This document shows positions 48,049 to 57,813 of a stretch of DNA of 64,000 nucleotides, piece by piece. The stretch spans positions 2,046,001-2,110,000 of the forward strand of contig NZ_JAKVME010000001.1 of the NCBI RefSeq assembly GCF_022483985.1, given 5' to 3'. This DNA comes from Acetobacter sp. GTDB lineage: Bacteria; Pseudomonadota; Alphaproteobacteria; Acetobacterales; Acetobacteraceae. The notes under the pieces are model-generated. The model saw only the letters and a program-made list of their open reading frames with translations, was not told the origin of the DNA and did not search any database. Within the stretch, counting starts at the first letter, position 1. Every line of letters starts with the position of its first letter. A program made the position numbers and the translations under genes.

Positions 48049-49080
48049 TTACGCCTTTACCCGTTTGAAATGCCCGAATGTCGCGGTATCGCGGGTACCT
48101 TCAGGCCGTTTCAGTTCGCCCCGTTCGACCTTCCCGACCAGATAGCGATAGGTCTGAAGCGCCTGTGCCCACATGTGATCGCCGATCATCATCGTTTCAT
48201 AGGACGCGCCTTCCTTGTCGAATGCGGCAAGCGGCTTGATCTCGGTATGATAATCACATGCATAGAAGAGCGGAAAGGAGTAGCGCTCCTCGCTGACTTT
48301 ACGAACCCGATGTGCCGTTGCAACGAACTCGCCAGCCGTCATCACTTCCAGCATGTCACCGATATTGACGACAAAAGCGCCCGGAATGGGTGGCGCGTCG
48401 ATCCAGTCGCCATTGCCGTTCATGACTTCCAAACCCGGCGCATCGGCAAGAAGGATGGTGAAGCACTCGTAGTCCGTATGCGCGCCGATACCGGGGACGT
48501 CGTGGGCCTCGCCATCATAGGGATAATGGATCATGCGCAGCTTGGACGGTGGGAAATTGGCCTTGTCGTCGAACGCATCTTCCGGCAGGCCAAGCGCCAG
48601 CGCGAAACCACGGAACAGGGTCCGGCCAAGATCGAAGACTGCACGGTAATAGGCCTCTGCCCGTTCCCGGAAATGCGGGACGGTCGGCCAGTTATTCGGA
48701 CCAAGCAGCGGTGTGCCCGCCTTGACCAGCGGATTGTCCGCCGGAACTTCATAACCGATGTCGAAGGCTTCCTTGTGGTCGGGACGGTCGCCGCCATACA
48801 TCTCCTCACCTTCCGGGACAAAGCCCTTATGTGTGGCGGATGTGCCGATATAGTATTTCATCTTCTCGTCGAAAGACTCGGAGAAAAAATCCTTTGCAGC
48901 GGACCGGACACCGGCGATCAGATCCCCGCTGACCTTATGGCCCTCGATATAGAGAAACCCAACCTTGCGGGCGGCATCGCCCAGTTCTCTGGCGACCGCC
49001 TCACGATCCGCCAGAGAGTCGGAATACAGTCCAGCGATATTGACGCACGGAATGGATGTGAATGTTTCTGTGGCTGTCAT
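48049..49080 (-). CDS. isopenicillin-N-synthase-like 2OG/Fe(II) oxygenase
   Basis: This 343-residue non-heme iron oxygenase has the double-stranded beta-helix fold. The facial triad is His201, Asp203 and His257 ([18 protein letters not shown]), and RxS at Arg267-Ser269 (RYSFPLF) binds 2-oxoglutarate. The N-terminal DIOX_N-type region begins [12 protein letters not shown]. The family hydroxylates or cyclises small molecules such as amino acids, nucleobases or siderophore parts. Its substrate is unknown. It is the last gene of a minus-strand group, 12 bases after the epimerase-like gene. Confidence 0.9.
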   Translation of the reverse strand: MTATETFTSIPCVNIAGLYSDSLADREAVARELGDAARKVGFLYIEGHKVSGDLIAGVRSAAKDFFSESFDEKMKYYIGTSATHKGFVPEGEEMYGGDRPDHKEAFDIGYEVPADNPLVKAGTPLLGPNNWPTVPHFRERAEAYYRAVFDLGRTLFRGFALALGLPEDAFDDKANFPPSKLRMIHYPYDGEAHDVPGIGAHTDYECFTILLADAPGLEVMNGNGDWIDAPPIPGAFVVNIGDMLEVMTAGEFVATAHRVRKVSEERYSFPLFYACDYHTEIKPLAAFDKEGASYETMMIGDHMWAQALQTYRYLVGKVERGELKRPEGTRDTATFGHFKRVKA

Positions 49081-49092
49081 GATTTATCAGTC

Positions 49093-49932
49093 TCAGCTTG
49101 TCCAGAGGGCGAACCGACGCTGCTGTTCAGCGGCGATCCAGCGATTGAGATCCCAGAGATCCGCCACGGGGGCGTTGGTGAAGGGCAGCGTGTGAAGATA
49201 GCCATCCGGCCCGAATTCCGGCGTCATGGTGGTAACGGTGTAACCGCGTCGTTTCTGTGCTTCCCAGACAGACTGCCAGAACTTCTGATGGAACGAGAGC
49301 GCGGCGGCATATTCAGGAGCACCGGGATGCGTAGCCTGCGGTCCCTGATCGTAGCCGACACGGGCCTGAAGATGATGCACCCTTTCGATGAAAGGCGTGA
49401 AATCATCACAAGGATCGTCAAGAAGACGCTCACATACGACAATCCAGTGGCTGATGTCGGCGGTGAACACAGCATCGGGACACTGACGCAGCACATCAAG
49501 AGTCATCCACGGTGAAGACAGGATGCGCGCACGATGCGTTTCAAAAGAACAGGTAAATCCCGCTTCTTTTCCCAGTTCATGAGCCTTGTTGATGAACTCG
49601 GCCTGCTGGCTGGCGCACCAGCGGTCATTACCACCCAGCACATTGACGAAGCGTGGCGCCATGACGGCGGCTCTGTCGAGGCATCCCCGAAAATCTTCGA
49701 GGTGATCGGCGACTGTTGCGGACTGCCGTGGGATGACACCGCCCCCGGTCAGGGCGATGGCGATGTAAGGGACACCCTCCCCTTGCAGGACAGCCGCCTT
49801 CTCCGTGGCTTCATGGGCGGTCTGGGGGATGCGTGCCTCCAGACCGGTGAACCCGGCTTCACGCGTTTCCGGGATAATCGTTCCCCAGTCCCGCGTGTCG
49901 CCCCAGAGTGTTCTGAACAGTTCCAGTTTCAT
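49093..49932 (-). CDS. sugar phosphate isomerase/epimerase-like protein
   Basis: This 279-residue TIM-barrel protein of the AP-endonuclease-2/xylose-isomerase-like superfamily isomerises sugars, inositols or hydroxypyruvate in related pathways. Segments with likely metal ligands are CSFETHRARIL (Glu, His), FTADISHWIVV (Asp, His), and HHLQARVGYDQGPQ. Start 49932 (MKLELFRTLWG) follows GAAGA. The longer frame to 50013 would overlap the receptor gene. It begins 10 bases after the TonB receptor stop and 12 bases separate it from the oxygenase, so it lies inside one operon. Confidence 0.85.
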   Translation of the reverse strand: MKLELFRTLWGDTRDWGTIIPETREAGFTGLEARIPQTAHEATEKAAVLQGEGVPYIAIALTGGGVIPRQSATVADHLEDFRGCLDRAAVMAPRFVNVLGGNDRWCASQQAEFINKAHELGKEAGFTCSFETHRARILSSPWMTLDVLRQCPDAVFTADISHWIVVCERLLDDPCDDFTPFIERVHHLQARVGYDQGPQATHPGAPEYAAALSFHQKFWQSVWEAQKRRGYTVTTMTPEFGPDGYLHTLPFTNAPVADLWDLNRWIAAEQQRRFALWTS

Positions 49933-49942
49933 GAAACGATCT

Positions 49943-52231
49943 TCAGAAATTGTAGCGCAGATCACAGCCCACCCAGCGGGGTGTCTGGAGATACTGCACG
50001 CGGCTGTTATCACTCCCGGTGTAAGAGTAGGTGTTGCCGTGCTTGTTCAGCATATTGTCGACATAGACAGCCGCCGTCCATTTTCCGGTCTTTGGGCCGA
50101 CCTCAAACCGCATACCCATCGAGCTGATCTTGCTGGTCTGGCCATTCGGATCACCAAGGGCGACAAGCATGTTGTCTTTCCACGTGTAGTTGACCTGCAC
50201 GGTCGCCCGATAATCACGGGTGACATCAAGACCATAACGGGCATAGGCGCTCCAGGAGAACCGGGGCGCAAATGGCAGGGCCGAATGGGCATCAACATTC
50301 GAGAGAAGCGGCAGACCGGCGATATTGTTGACCGAAGAGATTGACCGGCCATCAAGATAGGCGAACGAACCGTTCAGATCGAGGTTGGGGACCAGATTGT
50401 GAAGGGTTCCGCTCAGTTCGCCACCGCGCGTTCTTGCCCGAGGGATCGGGCCAAGGCTGAGCGACGTGATATTGCCCGGCATCTCGGCCACGAACAGTGT
50501 CTGGCGGTTGTGATATTCATAGTCGAAGAGCGAGCCTTCCAGAATGACCTTGTCATGGAACAGGCTTGTCTTAGCGCCCACTTCATAAGCGATCAGGTTC
50601 TCGGGACGGACGTAATCCAGCGCGCTCGGAGAACTGACCGGTCCGGCGAAGTAGGAGCCTGCCTTGTAGCCGTTCGAAATCGTGCCATAGACGAGCGTGC
50701 CCGGTACGATTGTGTAACGAAGCCCGACCTTGCCGGTCCAGCGTTCATAGGTGTGATTGGAATTCATATAGCTCAGGTTGGAGCCGGGAACGCCTGTCAG
50801 GGCGCCTCCGTCATCACGGGTGCCGCCATGGAAGCCACGTTCGTCATAGGACAGACGACCTCCGGCGATGAAGTCCAGCCCCTTGACGATATTGGTGACC
50901 GTATTGACGTAGAGGCCCGTGGACACGTTCTGCTGCACGAAGCGGTCCGTCAGAGTGCCGTTCGGGTTGTCCAGCAGGAAGGAACGGTAACTGGTATAGG
51001 CACCGTCGATCTTGTCATATGATTCATACACGCCGACAGTCAGGTGCAGACGGTTGGCGATCGTTGTCCGCAAATGCATGTCGTGCGACTGGACGATATA
51101 GGTATCATTCCAGTGATAATCACCAACATTCACAGATTGACCGTCATAGTTGTCATAATTGCTACGACGGTAGAAATCGATGCCCGTGGCTGAGGTGAAC
51201 GTGCCCCAGTCGAACCGGTGCGTGAAATTGAGGCCCACACCGCCGCCATTTTCATTGCGGGAAGCGCGGTTGGTGCCGACATTCACCGCATTGTTCCGGG
51301 CATTCGGCCCCACACCATAGGTGCCGACCGGCACGTTGTTCATCTGGTCCACGTCAACATCCTGCGGTGAAACAGGCGTTCCCTTGTCGCGGACATAATG
51401 GATGTTCAGAAGAAGCGAGGAACGGTCACTGATATCAAAGCGGGTCAGGTTCCGCAGACCGAGCAAATCCTGCGAGCCATAGCGCTTGTTGGTGTTGATA
51501 TCGTGCTGCCAGCCGTCACCCTTGATATAGCTGAAGGAGAAGCGGTTGAAGATGCGATCCGTGATGGGAACATTGATTGCGCCCTTCCCGGTATTGGTGT
51601 TGTAACTGCTGTAACCCCAGTTGATATATCCGCCGAACTTGCTTGATGGTTTGATGGACTCGACGTTGATGGAGCCGCCCGTTGTGCTGCGGCCATACTC
51701 GAAACCCTGCGGCCCCTTTTCAACGCTGACCGTCTGCACGTCATACATCTGTCCGTTGTAGAGAACAGAATAAGGGGCGAAAACGCCATCCTGATAGATG
51801 CCGATTCCACCCATATTGTTGCCGATATAGTCATCCAGACCGATACCGCGGATCGAGAAGATCGGCGTGCTGCCGGAGACGGCGTTCACCGCCGTTACAC
51901 CGGGGACGAACGCCGCGATTTCCTTCGGACTGACAATATGAAACTGTTCGAGCTCACGGCCGCTCAACGTATTCACGGTGTTGGCCATCTGATGAAAACG
52001 CCGCGTACGGGAACTGGTGACCGTAATCGCTTCGGGGTCAACTTTCGCTGCAACGCGTGTTCTTGCAGCTTTTTTCACAGGCTGCACCGAATGCTGCGCT
52101 GTGGCTGGATGCCCGGAAGCCTTGCCCTGGCTGGGCGCGGCTACCGCCGTAGCGATCGGGCTGGCTGCACAGAGCAGGGAAGCGGTGAAAAGTGCGTGGC
52201 GAGGAGGACGGGAACGGAACACAACTCTCAT
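49943..52231 (-). CDS. TonB-dependent outer membrane receptor of the catabolic cluster
   Basis: This 762-residue receptor has a signal peptide (FTASLLCAASPIATAVAA), a TonB-box-like ITVTSSR and a plug domain (IAAFVPGVTAVNAVSG, SIRGIGLDDYIG, VSVEKGPQGFEYGRSTTGGSIN). The large barrel ends in WVGCDLRYNF with terminal Phe. The plug and barrel order match receptors for siderophores, aromatic compounds or carbohydrates. Start 52231 follows AGGG at 7 bases. The frame continues upstream to 52414 without meaning. It is in line with metabolic genes, so its substrate is probably what those enzymes degrade. Confidence 0.9.
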   Translation of the reverse strand: MRVVFRSRPPRHALFTASLLCAASPIATAVAAPSQGKASGHPATAQHSVQPVKKAARTRVAAKVDPEAITVTSSRTRRFHQMANTVNTLSGRELEQFHIVSPKEIAAFVPGVTAVNAVSGSTPIFSIRGIGLDDYIGNNMGGIGIYQDGVFAPYSVLYNGQMYDVQTVSVEKGPQGFEYGRSTTGGSINVESIKPSSKFGGYINWGYSSYNTNTGKGAINVPITDRIFNRFSFSYIKGDGWQHDINTNKRYGSQDLLGLRNLTRFDISDRSSLLLNIHYVRDKGTPVSPQDVDVDQMNNVPVGTYGVGPNARNNAVNVGTNRASRNENGGGVGLNFTHRFDWGTFTSATGIDFYRRSNYDNYDGQSVNVGDYHWNDTYIVQSHDMHLRTTIANRLHLTVGVYESYDKIDGAYTSYRSFLLDNPNGTLTDRFVQQNVSTGLYVNTVTNIVKGLDFIAGGRLSYDERGFHGGTRDDGGALTGVPGSNLSYMNSNHTYERWTGKVGLRYTIVPGTLVYGTISNGYKAGSYFAGPVSSPSALDYVRPENLIAYEVGAKTSLFHDKVILEGSLFDYEYHNRQTLFVAEMPGNITSLSLGPIPRARTRGGELSGTLHNLVPNLDLNGSFAYLDGRSISSVNNIAGLPLLSNVDAHSALPFAPRFSWSAYARYGLDVTRDYRATVQVNYTWKDNMLVALGDPNGQTSKISSMGMRFEVGPKTGKWTAAVYVDNMLNKHGNTYSYTGSDNSRVQYLQTPRWVGCDLRYNF

Positions 52232-52342
52232 CGGATGCCCTTGGCTGGCTGCTTGATCGTTTCGATTAAATAACAATAACCGATGCAGTTTCGTTAAGAA
52301 GCTCCAAAAGCTCACTTTAATCTCACAACTTCTTTCCAGAAA

Positions 52343-52359
52343 AACGATACGTGATCGTT
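52343..52359. promoter_or_regulatory. small dyad upstream of TonB receptor
   Basis: AACGAT-acgtg-ATCGTT lies in the 216-bp gap between the aldolase and the receptor. It is flanked at a distance by TTTAATCTC and GAGATTAAA. It could be an operator, or part of the structure separating the two transcripts. Confidence 0.35.
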
Positions 52360-52447
52360 CTGTCGTGAAATAAGTTTTGTTTTCTCTTGAGATTAAAAGA
52401 ATTTTTTGAAACAATAGCCCGGATGACAGACTCCCGGGCCATAAGGA

Positions 52448-53203
52448 TCAGTTCCGGTAGTCGGGCTGCTCACGGTCAAGCTTGCGCTTGAGCGCGGCCC
52501 ACGCCAGACGCCCCTGATCTTCATCTTTCTCAAACTGCTCACGCGCGCGCAGAACATAGCTCTCCGGCGGCAAAGCTGGCGGCACGCCGGTCGATTGCAC
52601 TGCGACCTGAATCCGGCAGGCCTGTTCAAGATACCACGTCCGGTAGAATGTCTGCGCCACTGTCGCACCGACTGTCAGCAACCCATGATTCTGCAAAATC
52701 AGGCCGATATTGTCACCAAGATCGCGGACAAGCCTCTCGCGTTCGCTGAGATTGTCATCAGCGGCGATTCCTTCATAACCATGAAAACCGACACGCCCAT
52801 AGAATTCCATGCTCATCTGATTGACCGGCAGAATACCGGTGGTCTGGGCGGCGATCGTCATGCCGGCAAGCGTGTGCGTATGCATGACGCAGGCCGCGTC
52901 CGGACGGGCGCGATGCACGGCGGAGTGAATGACGAATCCGGCCGGATTGACCGGACAGCTCGTCGCCTGCTTCGGATGCCCTTCCGCGTCCACAACAACC
53001 AGCGAACTAGCAGTGATTTCCTCGAACAGAAGTCCATAGGGATTGACGAGGAAACGATGATCCTCACCCGGCAGACGCACCGAAAGATGCGTGTAGACGA
53101 GGTCCGTCATGTCGAACATCGCCAGCAGGCGATAGGCTGCGGCCAACTCTTCACGGAGAGTCTGTTCGTCCTGCGCTGACGAGGTGGCGGGAAGTGTCTG
53201 CAT
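52448..53203 (-). CDS. class II aldolase/adducin-family protein
   Basis: This 251-residue zinc-dependent aldolase-family protein has the metal His set in VMHTHTLAGM and LQNHGLLTVG and the substrate Gly loop TDLVYTHLSVRLPGED. Relatives cleave sugar phosphates or decarboxylate and dehydrate sugar acids, and some act on non-phosphorylated compounds. It starts 48 bases after the hydroxyacid dehydrogenase stop on the same strand. A 216-bp gap with a dyad separates it from the receptor gene, so there may be a second promoter. Confidence 0.9.
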   Translation of the reverse strand: MQTLPATSSAQDEQTLREELAAAYRLLAMFDMTDLVYTHLSVRLPGEDHRFLVNPYGLLFEEITASSLVVVDAEGHPKQATSCPVNPAGFVIHSAVHRARPDAACVMHTHTLAGMTIAAQTTGILPVNQMSMEFYGRVGFHGYEGIAADDNLSERERLVRDLGDNIGLILQNHGLLTVGATVAQTFYRTWYLEQACRIQVAVQSTGVPPALPPESYVLRAREQFEKDEDQGRLAWAALKRKLDREQPDYRN

Positions 53204-53251
53204 GTTCCTTGTCCTTAACTCACACAGCGATGATTGATTGTCTGCTTCCGC

Positions 53252-54193
53252 TCAGTAGCCACGGTCCGGGCGATAAAGCAGTGGCGGCGCACGCCCTTCT
53301 TCCAGTTCGCGAATGACATGCGCCACATAAGCCGCCTGCGCCTCCCGCGAGGCTTCCGACGCCATGTGAGGCGTCAGCGTGATCCGTGGATGGTCCCACA
53401 AGGGAGATTCGGCGGAAAGCGGTTCTGTCGCCACGACATCCAGCACGGCGCTGTCGAGTTGCCCTGACGCCAGCGCAGCCAGAAGATCATCTTCGACGAC
53501 ATGATCGCCTCGCCCCACATTGATGAAATCTGCGCCCGGCTTCAGGCGGGAAAGCAGTTCCGCATCAATGATATGGCGCGTGTGAGGCGTGCTGGGCAGA
53601 AGGTTGACCAGAATATCGACGGACGGAAGAAAATCGGACAACCCCTCCTCGCCAAAGAACAGGGGGATCTGCTTTTCTTCACGGGGAGTACGACACCAGG
53701 CGGAGACGATAAAACCTGTTGCTGCCAGCCGTCTGGCGACAGCCGCTCCAAGGTTACCGAAACCGAGGACACCAACCCTGGTTTCCGCGCTATTACGAAG
53801 GATAGGGCGGTTACACCAGAGATGCTTTTCCTGATCACGCGCCCAGCGTCTCGCGCCCCGCAACAATCCGATGGCCGCCCACATCACGTAGTCCGCCATC
53901 AGCACGGCGGTCTGATCGCCACCCATGCGCACGAGCGGCACATCGGCCGGGAAATCCGGTCGATTGACCAGATGATTGACGCCAGCCCCCGTGCTCAGGA
54001 TGACGCGCATGTTCGCCATGCGCGCCATTTCGCCCACCGGCGGTTCCCAGACCAGCGCATAGCTGGCGTCCGCGGGATCAAATGCAGGATCAAACCAGGA
54101 AATCGTGGGAAGGTCCGGAGCGACACGGGCGAAGGCATCCCGCCAGCTTTCCCAGGCGGCAGGACCATCGGCACTAACGGCAAGTCTCTTCAT
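53252..54193 (-). CDS. D-2-hydroxyacid dehydrogenase (GhrA-like)
   Basis: This 313-residue NAD(P)H-dependent 2-hydroxyacid dehydrogenase is close in length to E. coli GhrA. It has the Rossmann segment GVLGFGNLGAAVARRL, basic WCRTPRE after the second strand (NADPH preference), the catalytic Arg in NVGRGDHVVEDDLL, Glu in VATEPLSAESP and His in LTPHMASEA. It probably reduces a 2-oxoacid product of the cluster. Start 54193 follows GGAGG by 8 bases. It heads the minus-strand group, opposite the LysR gene. Confidence 0.9.
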   Translation of the reverse strand: MKRLAVSADGPAAWESWRDAFARVAPDLPTISWFDPAFDPADASYALVWEPPVGEMARMANMRVILSTGAGVNHLVNRPDFPADVPLVRMGGDQTAVLMADYVMWAAIGLLRGARRWARDQEKHLWCNRPILRNSAETRVGVLGFGNLGAAVARRLAATGFIVSAWCRTPREEKQIPLFFGEEGLSDFLPSVDILVNLLPSTPHTRHIIDAELLSRLKPGADFINVGRGDHVVEDDLLAALASGQLDSAVLDVVATEPLSAESPLWDHPRITLTPHMASEASREAQAAYVAHVIRELEEGRAPPLLYRPDRGY

Positions 54194-54385
54194 CCCTTCA
54201 TCCTCCCGTTCCGCGCCGCTCATTATGATATCGCAACATACAGCAAAACAACGATGATCTGCATTTTCATAGAGTTCAATATGACTTTATCATTCCCTTA
54301 AGTGGGCAACCGAACCCTGACGTTGATTCAACTTATGCCCTGCGTTCAGTTTAGCAATCGCAAAAGTAAGCTGTTCCAATATCTG

Positions 54386-54415
54386 TTGACGGCATAGTTT
54401 GGATTTTGTTTAACT
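54386..54415 (+). promoter_or_regulatory. candidate sigma-70 promoter of LysR-ABC operon
   Basis: TTGACG at 54386 and TTTAAC/TTAACT about 17-18 bases later resemble -35 and -10 elements, about 30 bases before the proposed start codon. The whole 54,194-54,441 gap is AT-rich and divergent. Confidence 0.4.
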
Positions 54416-54441
54416 TTCGGAACGAAAAAAGGTACCCGACC

Positions 54442-55401
54442 ATGGAGATCGCCCTGAGCCGTATGCCGTCCAGTTTCCCCACCCGCACCACAGGCTTTCA
54501 GGGGCGGATCGCGGAAGTCGATCTGCGACTGCTGCGAGTCTTCGCCGCCGTTGCTGAACATGGCGGGTTCGCCGCGGCGGAAGTAGCGCTCGGCAAAAGC
54601 AAATCCGCTGTCAGCATCGACATCTCCTCGCTTGAGAAAAGACTGAACACGACACTCTGCCATCGTGGCCGCAGCGGGTTTGCGTTGACGCCCTCCGGCG
54701 AAAGCGTTCTGGACGCCACCAGAAAACTGTTTGATGATATTGACAGTTTTCAGAAACGTCTCAACGAGGCCAGCGGCACGCTCTCCGGCCGTTTCCGCCT
54801 CTATCTTCCCGACACGATCCAGATTCACGGCGAAACAGTGCTCGTCAGGGCCATAGAACGCTTTACCGTCCATTATCCCGACATTTACATGGACGTCCGT
54901 TCGGCGACGCCGCGTGAAGTGGAGTTTGCCGTCCTCAACGGGTCTGCGACGATGGGCATTACGCTCTACCCGCATCAGCGTCCGGAGATGCAGACAACCC
55001 CGCTGTTTCAGGAAACGGCGTCACTCTATTGCGGGCAGCGCCATCCTTTCTTTTCCATGGCGGACGAGGATATCACGCGAGCCGATCTGACGGCGACGCG
55101 GATGATCGAGGTTTCAGATGCCACGACCTCCCCGCGCTGGGACGAACTCCGTAGCGAGATGAATTTTTCCGCTGCCGCCGACAACATCGATTCCCGCACG
55201 CTTCTGATTCTTTCCGGCGTCTACATCGGTTTTCTCCCTGATCTGTTCGCCGCGCCGATGGTCGAGGAAGGTCGTCTACGCCGGATCGGGTTTGACGGTC
55301 TCGCTCTGACCAACAGTTTTTACCTGCTCGCCCGCCCCTCGCAGGACAGCGAGCCGATGACAGCCGCCTTCCGCTCCGTTCTCAATGAGGTCAGCCGGTG
55401 A
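54442..55401 (+). CDS. LysR-family regulator of ABC uptake operon
   Basis: This 319-residue LysR-type regulator has its winged HTH at about 25-80 (VDLRLLRVFAAVAEHGGFAA, KSAVSIDISSLEKRL), then an effector domain. Start 54442 is used. The frame begins at a TTG at 54406 that is less likely. It lies divergent to the aldolase/hydroxyacid dehydrogenase/TonB group and overlaps the following ABC transporter gene by 4 bases. It therefore probably controls its own operon and perhaps the divergent genes. Confidence 0.88.
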   Translation: MEIALSRMPSSFPTRTTGFQGRIAEVDLRLLRVFAAVAEHGGFAAAEVALGKSKSAVSIDISSLEKRLNTTLCHRGRSGFALTPSGESVLDATRKLFDDIDSFQKRLNEASGTLSGRFRLYLPDTIQIHGETVLVRAIERFTVHYPDIYMDVRSATPREVEFAVLNGSATMGITLYPHQRPEMQTTPLFQETASLYCGQRHPFFSMADEDITRADLTATRMIEVSDATTSPRWDELRSEMNFSAAADNIDSRTLLILSGVYIGFLPDLFAAPMVEEGRLRRIGFDGLALTNSFYLLARPSQDSEPMTAAFRSVLNEVSR

Positions 55402-56999
55402 CAACACGTTCCTTCATACACCGGTCAGCATCACGTCTGATCATCGCGGCAGGCCTGTTTGCGGCGGTGTGCGGGTTTGCGTCCTCAGGATATGCTCAGA
55501 CTGAGAGCCAAACCGAGACTCAGACGGCACAGGGCGGGGATATTCCTCCCTTTGCCGTCAATGGCCATTTCACGGTTTGCACAAATCCCACGCTCCCGCC
55601 GATGACGTTCGTCAATGGCCAGGACACGCGGGATCTCGCCGGATTTGACATTGACCTCGCGCACGAGCTTGGCCGGGCATGGCATGCCGAGCCAGCAATC
55701 CTGACGATGGATTTCGAGGGCATGCTCCCCAGTCTCTCGTCCCGGCGCTGCGACATGGTCATCAGCGGGGTCATGCGGCAGGCGGGGCGTGAAAAGAATT
55801 ACGATGCCGTGCCTTATCTTGATTCCTCCATCGTGGTCATCGCCCGGTCCGGGACGCCACGGATTACCGCGCTGGAAGACCTTTCCGGTCAGAGCGTCGC
55901 CGTGGAATCCGGCACCAGCTATGCAACGCTTGTCGAAAAGACTAACCAGAAACTGGCACAATCAGGCCGGGCTCCGATCAGTCTTCAGCTCTATCCGGCG
56001 GAAGATCAGGTCGTGCAGCAGGTTCTGCTCGGTCGTGTGCATGCGCTGATCAGTCAGGACGTGGAGGTTTATTACCGCCAGAAGCAACTGGGCGGAAAAG
56101 TCACGATCATACTGAAACCGGACAATCCTGATTATCGTGAATTCGCCGTTTATATCCGTAAGAATCCACAGGACAAGGCGGCGCTGGGGCAGACGGTCGC
56201 AGCACTCAGACAGCAGGGTGTTCTGGAAAATCTGAGCCGGAAATGGAGCATTTCAAACGCGCAGGAACAGGCGTTCACGGAAAAGGCCACGTCCTCCGCC
56301 TTCAGCCTTGAAGTCTTTTTCTCCGCGCTAACATCCATGGCCTTTGTAAAAGGCGCTGCCCTGACACTGATCATCGCAGTGCTCTCACACCTGACCGCCA
56401 TCGTCATTTCCATTCCGGTGGCGCTCAAACTCAACGGCCCCCGCTCTCCATTGCAGATGCTGCTTTCGGCTTATGTCGCGGTCTTTCGTGGTGCGCCCAC
56501 ACTGCTGCAACTGCTGTTCATCTGGAACGCATTGCCTCAGTTCTTCCCGATCTTTCGTGAAAGCTGGTTCACACCATTTCTGGCAACATGGCTGTCCCTG
56601 TCGATCAATGAATCCGCCTATCAGGTGGAAATCAATCGCGCCGCCCTGCGGGCGGTCGATCAGGGACAACTGGTCGCGGCCGACGCGCTGGGCATGAAGC
56701 GTTCGCAGATCTATCGCCATGTCATCTTCCCGCAGGCGCTCCGTATCGCACTGCCACCAACGATCAACGAGTTCATCAGTCTTCTGAAGACGACCTCTCT
56801 GGCCTCCGTTATCTCGTTGCAGGAACTGCTTGCCGTGACGCAGATTCAGGTGGCGCGCACATTCGAATTCACCGAGTATTATTCAGCAGCCCTCGTCTAT
56901 TATCTGGCGATGGTGTTCTTCTTCCTTTTCCTGCAGAAGCGGATTGAACGTCGTTTCTCCTGGGCAGACCGCAACAAGGCGACCGGCCATGGTCAGTGA
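55398..56999 (+). CDS. fused amino-acid ABC transporter binding protein and permease
   Basis: This 533-residue fusion has a signal peptide (ASRLIIAAGLFAAVCGFAS), then a family-3 solute-binding domain (about 55-290: GFDIDLAHELGRAW, MRQAGREKNYDAVPY), joined to a HisM/GlnP-type permease (about 310-525). The permease carries TLIIAVLSHLTAIVISIPVAL and the EAA loop ADALGMKRSQIYRHVIFPQ. Usually these are separate genes. The binding domain will sit outside, tethered to the membrane. The GTG start overlaps the LysR stop by 4 bases, and the ATPase gene overlaps its end by 11 bases. The probable substrate is a polar amino acid or opine-like solute. Confidence 0.9.
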   Translation: MTTRSFIHRSASRLIIAAGLFAAVCGFASSGYAQTESQTETQTAQGGDIPPFAVNGHFTVCTNPTLPPMTFVNGQDTRDLAGFDIDLAHELGRAWHAEPAILTMDFEGMLPSLSSRRCDMVISGVMRQAGREKNYDAVPYLDSSIVVIARSGTPRITALEDLSGQSVAVESGTSYATLVEKTNQKLAQSGRAPISLQLYPAEDQVVQQVLLGRVHALISQDVEVYYRQKQLGGKVTIILKPDNPDYREFAVYIRKNPQDKAALGQTVAALRQQGVLENLSRKWSISNAQEQAFTEKATSSAFSLEVFFSALTSMAFVKGAALTLIIAVLSHLTAIVISIPVALKLNGPRSPLQMLLSAYVAVFRGAPTLLQLLFIWNALPQFFPIFRESWFTPFLATWLSLSINESAYQVEINRAALRAVDQGQLVAADALGMKRSQIYRHVIFPQALRIALPPTINEFISLLKTTSLASVISLQELLAVTQIQVARTFEFTEYYSAALVYYLAMVFFFLFLQKRIERRFSWADRNKATGHGQ

Positions 57000-57747
57000 C
57001 ACCGCACCCAACCCCGACATTCGAATCTCCCTTCGTAATCTAAGCAAGTTTTACGGAGAGTTTCTGGCGCTTGACCGTCTGGACCTCGATATCGACCAAG
57101 GCGAGAAAATTGTCGTTCTCGGCCCCTCAGGTTCGGGAAAATCGACTTTCATCCGCTGCTTCAATCGTATCGAACCGCATGACAGCGGCACGCTGATGAT
57201 TGACGGACAGGTCATCGACGACAAAACGGATCTCGCTGCGTTGCGTGGTCGCGTGGGAATGGTGTTCCAGAACTACAATCTCTTTCCTCACCTGACCGTT
57301 CTCGATAACTGCACGCTCGCACCGCGTCTGGTCCGGGGCGCCTCCCGTCAGCAGGCTGAGGAAGATGCCCGACGCTATCTGGCGCTGGTGGGCATTGGCG
57401 AGCAGGCTGGGAAATATCCGATCCAGCTTTCCGGTGGTCAGCAGCAGCGCGTCGCCATCGCCCGTGCGCTGAGCATGAACCCCGAGATTATCCTGTTTGA
57501 TGAACCGACCGCAGCCCTTGATCCCGAAGCCATCTCCGGGGTGGTCGCCATTATCGACGAACTGGCCGCCCAGCAGATCACGATTATCTGTGTGACCCAT
57601 GAAATGGGCTTTGCCCGTCGCATTGCGGACCGCATCGTCTTCATGGACAAGGGCAGCATTCTCGAAGTCGCCCCTCCGCAGGAATTCTTCACGGCGCCTC
57701 GCACGGAGCGCGCCCGGACCTTTCTCAATCAGATGATCCAGTTCTGA
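56989..57747 (+). CDS. amino-acid ABC transporter ATP-binding protein
   Basis: This 252-residue ATPase of the polar-amino-acid (GlnQ/HisP) type has Walker A GPSGSGKST, Q-loop FQNYNLFPHLTV, signature LSGGQQQRVAIARAL, Walker B IILFDEPTAALDPE and the switch His in CVTHEMGFARR. Start 56989 (MVSDTAPN) overlaps the preceding gene by 11 bases. The frame opens at 56944. It powers the fused transporter upstream, and no further subunit is needed. Confidence 0.95.
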   Translation: MVSDTAPNPDIRISLRNLSKFYGEFLALDRLDLDIDQGEKIVVLGPSGSGKSTFIRCFNRIEPHDSGTLMIDGQVIDDKTDLAALRGRVGMVFQNYNLFPHLTVLDNCTLAPRLVRGASRQQAEEDARRYLALVGIGEQAGKYPIQLSGGQQQRVAIARALSMNPEIILFDEPTAALDPEAISGVVAIIDELAAQQITIICVTHEMGFARRIADRIVFMDKGSILEVAPPQEFFTAPRTERARTFLNQMIQF

Positions 57748-57813
57748 ACAGGCAGCCAGAGGCGGCACGGAAATACCACGCGTTTGCCAGCATGACCTTG
57801 ACGGCTGAATTAC

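Noticed and set aside
48070..49515. 481-codon plus-strand frame across the oxygenase and epimerase genes
   Set aside because: It is a shadow of two recognised minus-strand genes and lacks a ribosome-binding site.
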